A DNA stretch of 24,807 nt from JARRNJ01 sp037385045 (GTDB lineage: Bacteria > Pseudomonadota > Gammaproteobacteria > JASBUN01): positions 1 to 24,807 of the forward strand of contig JARRNJ010000030.1 in the NCBI GenBank assembly GCA_037385045.1, in the 5' to 3' direction. The notes below the pieces were generated by a model. It was not told the origin of the DNA and ran no database searches. It was given only the letters and a program-made list of their open reading frames with translations. The position numbers and the translations under genes were made by a program. Of the stretch, positions 15,388 through 22,056 are shown piece after piece. Every line of letters starts with the position of its first letter. Positions within the stretch are counted from its first letter, which is position 1.

Positions 15388-16989
15388 CTAGGCGGTCCGG
15401 AAGCGTGCCAACTCCTCGCCGGTCTTGGCATCGTGGGCGTGCACCGTGCACACCAGGCAGGAATCGTAGGAGCGCGCCACGTGTCCCACCTCCACCGGAT
15501 CGGTGGGATCGGCGATGGGCGTGCCGATCAGCGATTCCTCAATGGGCCCGCGTTGGCCTTCGGCGCTGCGCGGTCCGACGTTCCAGGTGGTCGGCGCGAT
15601 GATCTGGTAGTTCTTGATCTTGCCCCCCTGCACCTCGATCCAGTGGCACAGCGCGCCGCGTATCGCCTCGGTCGCACCCCAGCCGCGGCCGTCCTTCTCC
15701 CTGGGTTTGATGTAGAAGGGCTCGTTCAGCTTGAATTCCCGCAGGCAATGCTCGATGTTGCGGTAGATGGCCTTGGCCTCGTGCATGCGGGCGAAGTGCC
15801 GCAGCAGCACGCTGGCGCCGCCCATCTTGCGGTACATATCCAGCACCAGCCCGTCTTGGTGCTGCCAGCTTTCCATATGGTTGCCGCCGTAAACCAACTC
15901 CCGCGCCAGCGGGCCGGCCTCCAGATGGCCGAAGTCGGTGTGCAGCACCGCCGTTGCCCACGAGTACTTGCCGTCGAAGTCGCCCTTGTTCTGGGCCACC
16001 GGATTGGTGGTGCGGTCGTAGGGATGGGTGGGCCCGCCGGATTCGTCATACCAGGCGTGGGTGATATCCTCCCGCGCGAAGCCCTGCTCCATGAGGCGAT
16101 GGCTGTCGGCGGCGCCGTCGTAAACCCCGCTGGGCATGTGCAGCGCCCCGTTGCGGCCGTCGACGGTGGGACGCTGGTACTTGTCCTCGTGGGGCAGGTA
16201 GCCCCAGCTGACGTACTTGCCCAGACCCCTGCCGAACTTGTCCAGGCCCACGTCGATGCCCATGCGCCAATACATTCCCAGGTCCGAATTGGCGTGGTCG
16301 GGACTCTCATCCAGCCAGGCGAGAAAATCCTCGTAGGTCCGGATCTGCTCGTAACGCTCCAGCGAGCAGCCGAGCCACACGGGCTCCAGCCAGTTGGTGC
16401 GGAAGTGCTCCAGGATCGACCAGGAGCGGGTGATGTCCGACAGCGTCGGCGAGCACATCACACCGCCGGGCACCATGTAGCTGGAGTGCGGCCATTGACC
16501 GCCCAGCAAGGCGTAGATCTCCACCGGCTTGCCCGAGATGGTGACGCCGATCTCGTAGTTCTTGCCGGTGAACGGTGCCCACCGCTTCACCGCCTCCTCG
16601 TAGAACTGGCTGTTGCGATAGTTCTTGTTGGTGAGGTCGATCTGGAACAGGCCGTAATGGTGGCGGGGCAGGCTCTGCAGGCTTTCGGCCAGCTGGCCCA
16701 GGTTGCGCGCCAGAATGGCGTTGCGCGGCACTTCGGTCTCCCAGGCCGTATCCAACGCCCACGCGGCGCAGGTCAGATGGGAAGCGCCACAGATGCCGCA
16801 GGCACGCGGAGTGACCACCAGGCCCGCCTGTGGGTCCTTGTCCCGCAGGATCACCTCAAAACCGCGGAACAGCTCTGCGGAGGTCCACGCATTGACCACC
16901 ACCCCATCCTGGATATCGACACGGACATCCAGGTCGCCTTCGACGCGGCCGACCGGGGAGATGTCCAGGGTTTGCACTTGTGCACTCAT
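15388..16989 (-). CDS. hupL: [NiFe]-hydrogenase large subunit, group 2a type
   Basis: The catalytic subunit splits H2 at a Ni-Fe(CN)2CO site. It is 533 aa from the ATG at 16989 (GAGGAG upstream). The L1 motif is RACGICGASH with C64 and C67. The L2 motif is DSCLVCTVH with C511 and C514; cleavage by the M52 protease is expected after H517, releasing a 16-residue tail starting AHD. The N-terminal ISPVGRVEGDLDV and the DSCLVCTVHAHD ending are those of cyanobacterial-type HupL (group 2a, which includes mycobacterial Huc), not of Tat-exported group 1 enzymes (usually DPCxxCxxH). It forms a heterodimer with HupS, encoded 16 bases upstream in the same sigma-54-driven transcript. The start upstream of 16989 is rejected because the extra segment overlaps hupS. 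Confidence 0.97.
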   Translation of the reverse strand: MSAQVQTLDISPVGRVEGDLDVRVDIQDGVVVNAWTSAELFRGFEVILRDKDPQAGLVVTPRACGICGASHLTCAAWALDTAWETEVPRNAILARNLGQLAESLQSLPRHHYGLFQIDLTNKNYRNSQFYEEAVKRWAPFTGKNYEIGVTISGKPVEIYALLGGQWPHSSYMVPGGVMCSPTLSDITRSWSILEHFRTNWLEPVWLGCSLERYEQIRTYEDFLAWLDESPDHANSDLGMYWRMGIDVGLDKFGRGLGKYVSWGYLPHEDKYQRPTVDGRNGALHMPSGVYDGAADSHRLMEQGFAREDITHAWYDESGGPTHPYDRTTNPVAQNKGDFDGKYSWATAVLHTDFGHLEAGPLARELVYGGNHMESWQHQDGLVLDMYRKMGGASVLLRHFARMHEAKAIYRNIEHCLREFKLNEPFYIKPREKDGRGWGATEAIRGALCHWIEVQGGKIKNYQIIAPTTWNVGPRSAEGQRGPIEESLIGTPIADPTDPVEVGHVARSYDSCLVCTVHAHDAKTGEELARFRTA

Positions 16990-17005
16990 CGGGAATTCTC
17001 CTCTG

Positions 17006-17968
17006 TCAGACCACGAAAATGTCCTGCTCGGCCCAAGCGGGCGCGGCCGCCTTGGCGGCACCGGTGAGCTTGACGTAACCCGTCTTGTCCACCCCTTCGG
17101 GCAGGTCTTTCGGCACACCCATCACGGTCTGGGTCTTGAACACCGTTCCCGGCGCCAGATCGAAGAACGGGAACTCGGGCTCGGTGCAGCCCAAACAAGG
17201 CATGCCCGAACGGGTCTTGGAGGAGACCTTGTTCCAGAGTATGCGGTTGCACGGCGAATGGGTCATGGGGCCGCGGCAACCCAGGTCATAGAACAGGCAG
17301 CCCTTGCGCTGACCGAACTCGGTGGCCGAGACCTTGTAGGCGAAGTGCATATTGCGCGTGCACCCGGTCTGGGTGAAGCTCTGAAAGAACGTCTGCGGAC
17401 GCTGAAAGTCGTCCAGGGTGAGGTCCCCGGCCCGGCCGGTGGCCACCGCCACCAGGATCTGGGTGACCCAGTCCGGATGGGCCGGGCAACCGGGAATGTT
17501 GATCACCGGCAGTCCCGCCTTGCTCTTGAAGCCCTCGCCCAGGGCGCCTCCGCGATCGCGTTTAAGGAACTGCAGACCTCTGGAGTCACTGGGATTGGGC
17601 GCCGTCGCCGGAATGCCGCCCCAGGTGGCGCAGTCACCGATCGCCACGACAAAATCCGCCGCCGCCGACAGCTCATTCACCCATTGCTTCATCGGCCGGC
17701 CGGCGAAGCGGTTCCATTCGCCGGTGCCGTTGGGGGCGTTCACCACCGTCCCCTCGAACACGAAAATGTCCAGCTTCAGTTTGCCGGATGCGCAGTCGCG
17801 CAACATCTGCTGCAGGTTATCCCCCAGCTCCATGCCCAGGGACGGATGCCAGAGTACGTTGATCCCGAAGTCGGTAACCAGGTCGCAGGCGCTGGGTTCC
17901 TCGGCATTGAGAAACGACATCGTGTTGCCGGAACAGGCGCCGCCCTGGAGCCACAGGAGATTGGCCAT
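17006..17968 (-). CDS. hupS: [NiFe]-hydrogenase small subunit, group 2a type, no Tat signal
   Basis: The 320-aa electron-transfer subunit begins MANLLWLQGGACSGNTMSFL with no Tat leader, so the enzyme is cytoplasmic. Proximal-cluster positions are C12, N15 (Asn replaces the usual second Cys of CxxC), C113 in GDCATWGG and C161 in IPGCPAHP. Distal-cluster positions are Q200 (Gln replaces the usual His), C203, C224 and C231. Medial-cluster positions are C240, C258 and C261. Those two replacements characterise the cyanobacterial HupS/Huc lineage; in mycobacterial Huc all three clusters are reported as [3Fe-4S]. The ATG at 17968 has GGAGGAG upstream and lies about 50 bases downstream of the predicted transcription start of a consensus sigma-54 promoter. 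Confidence 0.96.
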   Translation of the reverse strand: MANLLWLQGGACSGNTMSFLNAEEPSACDLVTDFGINVLWHPSLGMELGDNLQQMLRDCASGKLKLDIFVFEGTVVNAPNGTGEWNRFAGRPMKQWVNELSAAADFVVAIGDCATWGGIPATAPNPSDSRGLQFLKRDRGGALGEGFKSKAGLPVINIPGCPAHPDWVTQILVAVATGRAGDLTLDDFQRPQTFFQSFTQTGCTRNMHFAYKVSATEFGQRKGCLFYDLGCRGPMTHSPCNRILWNKVSSKTRSGMPCLGCTEPEFPFFDLAPGTVFKTQTVMGVPKDLPEGVDKTGYVKLTGAAKAAAPAWAEQDIFVV

Positions 17969-18030
17969 GTCTACTCCTCCAGATTGTCGTGACGTGGTGA
18001 AAGCGGAAGAAGCTCACGGTGGAGACACAG

Positions 18031-18045
18031 GCAAACCCTGTGCCA
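18031..18045 (-). promoter_or_regulatory. sigma-54 promoter of hupSL
   Basis: On the minus strand the sequence is TGGCAC-AGGGT-TTGC, an exact match to the -24/-12 consensus TGGCAC-N5-TTGC. Transcription would start near 18020, giving a leader of about 50 bases before hupS. A sigma-54 activator of the HupR/HoxA family is encoded upstream on the same strand, which fits. Confidence 0.9.
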
Positions 18046-18151
18046 GCACCGCCGCGACCGGCATTTCGCCAGGCAGGCGAGTCACTTACGGAAATCACAG
18101 GAAGAAAATTGGCGGTTCGCGCGAAGGCGATAGCAAAGCAGGTTTACGCAC

Positions 18152-18165
18152 CAACTGCCAAGTTG
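18152..18165. promoter_or_regulatory. possible activator site upstream of the hupSL promoter
   Basis: CAACT-GCCA-AGTTG is a perfect 5-bp inverted repeat about 110 bases upstream of the -24 element, a normal distance for an enhancer-binding protein. HupR sites elsewhere contain TTG and CAA half-sites, so this is a candidate. It does not show their reported TTG-N5-CAA spacing. Confidence 0.3.
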
Positions 18166-18225
18166 CTTAGCGATTCGGCGGCCGGCGCCGCATTGCAGGT
18201 TGGCGTTGTTGCCGGCGCGGTAGCG

Positions 18226-18474
18226 TCAACCGTTGCGGTTGCCGCACACCGGGCACTCCACCTCGCCCACATAGCCATACCAGATGCCTTTGCAACGGCT
18301 GCACCAATGGCCTTTGAGGCCCGGCTGCACACCCTTGTGGGACTGTGCGCGTTTGGACAGGCCCAACTGTTTGACGCCGTCGGTTGCGCGCGGGGGCTGC
18401 GTCCGCGATTGGGGAAAGGGGACTATGCCGCCGGAATCGTCGAGGTCGGGTCTTTCGTCGTCGGAGTCGCTCAT
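18226..18474 (-). CDS. zinc-ribbon/rubredoxin-like small protein
   Basis: The 82-aa protein has a disordered, acidic N-terminal half (MSDSDDERPDLDDSGG) and a compact C-terminal module, HWCSRCKGIWYGYVGEVECP with VCGNRNG. The two CxxC knuckles are C58/C61 and C74/C77, separated by only 12 residues. This fits a short zinc ribbon or a minimal rubredoxin-like iron site. It lies on the same strand as hupS, upstream of the sigma-54 promoter, and therefore is not in the hupSL transcript unless read through. No strong ribosome site is visible before the ATG. It may be an electron carrier or assembly factor for the hydrogenase; function unknown. Antisense frames over it look like shadows. Confidence 0.75.
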   Translation of the reverse strand: MSDSDDERPDLDDSGGIVPFPQSRTQPPRATDGVKQLGLSKRAQSHKGVQPGLKGHWCSRCKGIWYGYVGEVECPVCGNRNG

Positions 18475-18481
18475 GCCAGGG

Positions 18482-18710
18482 CCTGTTAACGCGATCGCAG
18501 CACCGGCTGGCGGCGCCGCGTTTGGTGTCCCGCAAGGCGCCGTGAGCGACGTGTAGCCCGGCTACATGAGCGAGCGGCAACACCGCGCGACGCGAAACGC
18601 ACCCTGGCCCGGCGGGTTCGGCCTGAGAAATCGTCACTCGGCGTTGCTCGTCGCTCATTTGGCGTCGCCAAACCACGCTCCTCACGCCTGGATAGACGGT
18701 TTCTCAGGCC
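18482..18710. repeat. probable dispersed repeat with inverted arms
   Basis: GGCCTGAGAAA at 18620-18630 is exactly inverted as TTTCTCAGGCC at 18700-18710, and GTAGCCCGGCTAC at about 18554-18566 is itself palindromic. The segment has no open frame with family resemblance. Its style (short GC-rich palindromes beside a gene start) is that of interspersed intergenic elements. The outer limits are approximate. Confidence 0.5.
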
Positions 18711-18723
18711 TGGCAGTACAAGC

Positions 18724-18800
18724 GGTGGATGCGCTGCGCTTATCCACCCTACGATCCGCGGGTGTGAAAAGCGTAGGGGGATAAGCGCAGCGCATCCACC
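18724..18800 (-). repeat. long hairpin made of two head-to-head palindrome elements
   Basis: The left arm 18724-18753 and right arm 18772-18800 are complementary over 29-30 bases, with one bulge and a mismatch near GGATAAGC. The loop is about 18 bases. Each arm also contains the GGTGGATGCGCTGCGC core. It lies about 130 bases past the stop of the minus-strand activator gene and upstream of the zinc-ribbon gene, where it could terminate the activator transcript. Confidence 0.7.
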
Positions 18801-18900
18801 GGGCAACGACACGACCGGCGTCGCCGCCTGCCTGCGGCCCCGATCCGACCTGCACGGCCGCAGGCGCAGATTGCCGGTGCCCAGGTGCCCTGGGCGCGCC
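18775..18900 (-). repeat. dispersed repeat, copy B (right of the hydrogenase arm)
   Basis: This is the inverted counterpart of 13293-13417. Its minus strand reads GCAGGTCGG at about 18853, then GGCCGCAGGC, GCGACGCCGGTCGTG and GGTGGATGCGCTGCGC down to about 18782, with GGCGCGCC at 18893-18900 matching the outer end of copy A. It lies immediately past the 3' end of the sigma-54 activator gene. Confidence 0.8.
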
Positions 18901-18930
18901 GCGACGCCATGCACAAGCGAACTCTTCCCA

Positions 18931-20376
18931 TCAGGCGCTTTCCGCCTCAACGTCCAGCCGATAGCGCTTGATCTTGTTGGCCAGACCCACCCGCGACAGG
19001 CCCAGATCCTCGGCGGCGCGGCTCTGGTTCCAGCGGTGGCGGGTAAGGGCGTCGCGCACCAGCACCGCCTCCAGATACTCCACCTTCTCCTTCAACGTGC
19101 TGCCCTTGAGCTCGGGACAGATCGAGCAATTGGACTTGCGGGGGCTGAGATTGGCCAACGCCGGCGACAGCTTGTGCGCCACCAGGAATTGGCCGTTGTC
19201 GGTCAATGCCACCAAGCGGTTGATCTCGTTTTCCAGTTCGCGAATGTTGCCGGGCCAGTCGTACAACACCAGCTTCTCGATGAGCTCCGGCTCCAGGCCC
19301 AGGACGCGGCGCCCGATCTGTTCGCCATAGCGCTGGGCAAAATACTCGGCCAGCGGGGGAATGTCCTCGACCCGTTCACGCAGCGGCGGCAGACGGATCT
19401 GGAAACCGTTGAGACGGAAATAGAGATCGTTCCGAAACCGGCCTGCTTTCACCAACTCCTCCAACGGCTGATTGCTGGCGGCGATGATCCGCACATTGCA
19501 GCGCATGACCCGGTCCGAGCCCAGGGGCTTCACCTCTCCTTCCTGGAGGAAGCGCAGCAGCGCCACCTGGAACGCCGGCGAGACATCGGAGATTTCGTCC
19601 AGAAAGACCGTGCCACCATCGGCCGCCGGAAACAGCCCCAGCCGGTCACTGACGGCACCGGTGAAGGCACCGCGTTTGTGGCCGAACAGTTCGGAGAGCA
19701 GCAGCTCGTCGCTCATGCCACCGCAGTTCTGCACCAGCAACGGCTGGTCCTTGCGCGAGCTGTAACGGTGGATACCCCGGGCCATGAGTTCCTTGCCGGT
19801 GCCGGTCTCGCCCTGTATCAGTACCGGCAGCTCGGTCTCCGCCGCCTTGCGCGCCAGCTCGCACACCCGGGCCATCTTGGGGCTGGCATAGATCAACTTG
19901 TCGAAGCAGGTGCTGCTGTCCGGCCCCGAACTCAACCGGTGCCGGCGCAGCACGTCCTCGGCGAACTTCAGTTCGCGGCTGAGGTGACGGTGGCGATAGG
20001 CCAGCTCGCGGCTCTCCAGCGCGCGGCGTACCAGGAGCTCGATCTGCTCCCCCCGCCAGCTGTCGGGAAAGAACTGATAGATTGCCGCTTCGTTGATGGC
20101 CGCGGCCATATCCGCCTGGCTGAGGCGGCCGCCGAGGATGCGGATCACCGTGGGATGTTCGGTACGGGCATGAGCGAGCAGCGGAATGGCATCCACTGCC
20201 GGCGGCTCGTGGCGGCATAACACCAGGTCGATGTCACCCTCATCCAAGCGCCTTTGGGCGTGCTCGGCATCCTGGGTGTCCACCACCGCATAGTGCCTGC
20301 GCAACGCGTCCGTTAGGCGCTGACCCGCCGGAACGTGGAAACCGACCAGGAGAATCGTGGATTCGCCATCAAGCAT
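18931..20376 (-). CDS. hupR: HupR/HoxA-family sigma-54 activator with a degenerate receiver
   Basis: The 481-aa protein has an N-terminal receiver fold (about 1-125), AAA+ domain (about 150-390) and C-terminal Fis-type HTH (HRWNQSRAAEDLGLSRVGLA). The AAA+ domain is intact: Walker A GETGTGKE, GAFTGA loop, Walker B GGTVFLDEI and the WPGNIRELEN sensor region. The AAINEAAIYQFF stretch matches the HoxA/HupR receiver (INEAGIYQY), which identifies the subfamily. However, the acidic pocket reads G12-F13-H14 instead of DDE, the phospho-acceptor is R55 in VLCRHEP, and the Lys is lost (FFPDSW for LTKPW). It cannot be phosphorylated in the standard way. HupR and HoxA activate hydrogenase genes when unphosphorylated, so this form should be permanently active unless otherwise controlled. 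The start at 20376 has AAGAAGAG upstream; a GTG at 20385 is too close to that site. Confidence 0.93.
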   Translation of the reverse strand: MLDGESTILLVGFHVPAGQRLTDALRRHYAVVDTQDAEHAQRRLDEGDIDLVLCRHEPPAVDAIPLLAHARTEHPTVIRILGGRLSQADMAAAINEAAIYQFFPDSWRGEQIELLVRRALESRELAYRHRHLSRELKFAEDVLRRHRLSSGPDSSTCFDKLIYASPKMARVCELARKAAETELPVLIQGETGTGKELMARGIHRYSSRKDQPLLVQNCGGMSDELLLSELFGHKRGAFTGAVSDRLGLFPAADGGTVFLDEISDVSPAFQVALLRFLQEGEVKPLGSDRVMRCNVRIIAASNQPLEELVKAGRFRNDLYFRLNGFQIRLPPLRERVEDIPPLAEYFAQRYGEQIGRRVLGLEPELIEKLVLYDWPGNIRELENEINRLVALTDNGQFLVAHKLSPALANLSPRKSNCSICPELKGSTLKEKVEYLEAVLVRDALTRHRWNQSRAAEDLGLSRVGLANKIKRYRLDVEAESA

Positions 20377-20395
20377 CGGACACAACTCTTCTTGA

Positions 20396-20410
20396 TTAGT
20401 TGCAAACTAA
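20396..20410. promoter_or_regulatory. palindrome TTAGTT-GCA-AACTAA, candidate operator
   Basis: This is a perfect 15-bp dyad 20 bases upstream of the activator start codon, in the AT-rich divergent region between the activator and the TPR gene. The position suits autoregulation or control by another dimeric regulator. Confidence 0.45.
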
Positions 20411-20413
20411 ATA

Positions 20414-20441
20414 TCACATCAATCTCAAAAGATCAATGTGA
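20414..20441. promoter_or_regulatory. 28-bp dyad, candidate operator
   Basis: The arms TCACATCAATCT and AGATCAATGTGA are complementary at 10 of 12 positions around a CAAA centre. It lies 3 bases from the neighbouring 15-bp palindrome, in the middle of the divergent promoter region. The outer TCACAT/ATGTGA halves vaguely resemble a CRP/FNR-family layout, but the spacing is wider. Confidence 0.45.
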
Positions 20442-20474
20442 CTTGCATACTTACTTTACAACTCGCTTATTCTC

Positions 20475-20503
20475 TTGACTTTTTCTTAACCCGTTCCTAG
20501 GCT
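20475..20503 (+). promoter_or_regulatory. possible sigma-70 promoter for the TPR-hypF arm
   Basis: TTGACT at 20475-20480 and TAGGCT at 20498-20503 are separated by 17 bases. The -10 box is weak. No sigma-54 consensus was found in this gap, unlike the hupS side, so the two arms may be driven by different sigma factors. Confidence 0.4.
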
Positions 20504-20535
20504 CTCCGTCAGGCACCCTGTCCGAGGACACAGCC

Positions 20536-21543
20536 ATGGCCGACGCCCTAGCCGATCGCCAATACCAGCAGGCCCTCGCCGCTCTCGACTCTCCCGGCGC
20601 GACGGTTGAGGACAAGGTGTCCATGCTGGTGGAAATCGCCATGGGCCTGCAGCACCGGCCGAAGGGTCCGGCTCAGTTGCGTGATGCAGTAGCGCTCTAC
20701 GACCGGGCGCTGGCTCTTTGTCCCGATGAGGACGCGCTGGTGGCGGCGCGGATCCGGGCCCGCAAGGCCACCGCGTTGCAGGCCGTACCCGAAACCAGCG
20801 GCACCTGCCTGCAGCAGGCCCGCGCCGAGTTGGAGCAGGCCCTCGCGGTGCTGGAGACCGAGGGTCTGCCCGAGGAACGCGCCGAAGCCCAAATGAACCT
20901 GGGACTGACCATCCAGTCCCTCGCCGGGCTCAACCAGGCGCGCATCACCGATGCCATTGGTTGCTACCAACAGGCCCTGCGCACCTTCACCCGGCAAGCC
21001 CATCCTGCCGAATTCGCCATTCTCCACAACAACCTGGCCACCGCGTTCCTGGCCCTCCCGGTAAGCGACGGGCGAGCCAAGATGCGCGAGGCCCTGGCTG
21101 TGCAGTCGTTTGAGGCCGCGCTGGGGGTGGTGTCCCTGGTCGATCAGCCCAGCGAATACGCCATGTTGCAGAACAACCTGGGCAACGCATTGCAGTACGC
21201 GTCCTCGGCCCATCCGGTGGAAAACAATCTCCGTGCGCTACAGGCCTACGACGAAGCGCTGAAGGTGCGCAACCGCCGCGATACCCCGGTGGCCTACGCC
21301 AACACGATCAGCAACAAGGCCAACTGCCTGCGCAACCTGCCCGACGATCCCAACCATCCGCAACGCGGCAACCGGGTTCGGCTGCGCGAGGCGCTGTCGC
21401 TGTACCAAGAGGCTCAACAGTTGTTTCACCAGTTCGGCGAATCCGACAAAGTGCAACTGGTGCAAGAACTCCTGGACGAGGTTCGCTCCATGCTCGGCAA
21501 CGGAGCCGGCGGCGAACCGCAGTTCGGGGAATCGCCCGTTTGA
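20536..21543 (+). CDS. TPR-repeat protein of the hydrogenase locus
   Basis: The 335-aa soluble protein is almost all helical. Repeated patterns include LRDAVALYDRALALCP, ITDAIGCYQQALRTF, FAILHNNLATAFLALP, YAMLQNNLGNALQY, ALQAYDEALKVRNR and LREALSLYQEAQQLF, which are TPR-type helix pairs from about residue 20 to 310. TPR proteins serve as scaffolds. A TPR gene accompanies group 2a hydrogenase genes in other bacteria, including mycobacterial huc clusters as I recall them, so an assembly or docking role for HupSL is likely. The ATG at 20536 has GAGGA seven bases upstream. It is the first gene of the plus-strand arm, divergent from the sigma-54 activator. Confidence 0.85.
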   Translation: MADALADRQYQQALAALDSPGATVEDKVSMLVEIAMGLQHRPKGPAQLRDAVALYDRALALCPDEDALVAARIRARKATALQAVPETSGTCLQQARAELEQALAVLETEGLPEERAEAQMNLGLTIQSLAGLNQARITDAIGCYQQALRTFTRQAHPAEFAILHNNLATAFLALPVSDGRAKMREALAVQSFEAALGVVSLVDQPSEYAMLQNNLGNALQYASSAHPVENNLRALQAYDEALKVRNRRDTPVAYANTISNKANCLRNLPDDPNHPQRGNRVRLREALSLYQEAQQLFHQFGESDKVQLVQELLDEVRSMLGNGAGGEPQFGESPV

Positions 21544-21580
21544 TTCCACTACACACACAAAGAATGAGGAGGAGAAGTCC

Positions 21581-21817
21581 GTGAACGGTTTTGTCAGCGA
21601 GTTGACTGCGGGGCAAATCACCTGGTTGACGGCGGTGGTTTGGATTGGTGTCGGGGTTCTGTGCGGTCTCATCGGCGGCGCCCTCGGCGGACTCAAGGTG
21701 GGGGCCGAAGCGCTCGGCAAGGAACTCGCTTTGCTCATGGGGGCCTTTTACGGTCCGTTCGCGTCGGCGCCGGGCATCCTGCTCGCCCTCATCGTGCTGG
21801 CACTGGTCAAGGGGTGA
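21581..21817 (+). CDS. small two-TM membrane protein
   Basis: The 78-aa protein starts at a GTG with a strong AGGAGGAG site upstream. Two hydrophobic segments are visible: about 14-38 (ITWLTAVVWIGVGVLCGLIG) followed by a glycine-rich turn GGALGGLKVG, and about 49-77 (LLMGAFYGPFASAPGILLAL then IVLALV). The Gly/Ala spacing suggests tight helix packing. It lies between the TPR gene and another tiny membrane protein gene. I do not recognise the family. In a locus whose hydrogenase has no membrane anchor, a membrane attachment or quinone-site role is a reasonable guess. It ends 5 bases before the next start codon. Confidence 0.8.
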   Translation: MNGFVSELTAGQITWLTAVVWIGVGVLCGLIGGALGGLKVGAEALGKELALLMGAFYGPFASAPGILLALIVLALVKG

Positions 21818-21822
21818 CCGCT

Positions 21823-22047
21823 ATGATCGAAATGTTCGCAAACTCAGTGATCCTGTTCATGAAGGGCAAGTTGTTCCAGGACCAGCGGCTGGTGTTGCAG
21901 CGCAGCGGTATTGCCACCGCCGTCACCGCGATCCTGTGCGTGGTGCTGGCCCTCGTTGGGCTTCCCCTGTGGGCCGCGGTAATCATCGCCGCCCTGGTCG
22001 GGGGCGCCATGCAGCCCTACCTGTACAAAGATCTCCGCTATCGCTAA
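21823..22047 (+). CDS. small membrane protein, 74 aa
   Basis: The start is the ATG at 21823 with GGGGTGA just upstream, overlapping the end of the previous gene's region. A short amphipathic N-terminus (MIEMFANSVILFMKGKLFQD) is followed by QRLVLQRS and then a long hydrophobic stretch from about 29 to 64 (IATAVTAILCVVLALVGLP, LWAAVIIAALVGGAM), enough for one long or two short helices. The charged end is YKDLRYR. The family is not recognised. It is co-transcribed with the two-TM protein and the NifU-Rieske gene 9 bases further on. Confidence 0.8.
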   Translation: MIEMFANSVILFMKGKLFQDQRLVLQRSGIATAVTAILCVVLALVGLPLWAAVIIAALVGGAMQPYLYKDLRYR

Positions 22048-22056
22048 CCGGCCGTT

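Noticed and set aside
14860..17067. 735-codon plus-strand open frame antisense to hupL
   Set aside because: It lies opposite the well-supported hupL and the four-Cys genes, has no family resemblance, and is explained by GC-rich codon bias leaving antisense frames open.
18019..18489. 156-codon plus-strand frame opposite the zinc-ribbon gene and hupS promoter
   Set aside because: It covers an exact sigma-54 promoter and the antisense of a CxxC protein; the Ala-rich product looks like a shadow.
20391..20404. FNR-type site TTGAT-N4-TGCAA near the activator start
   Set aside because: The right half differs from ATCAA at two of five positions and is better explained by the perfect 15-bp palindrome overlapping it.
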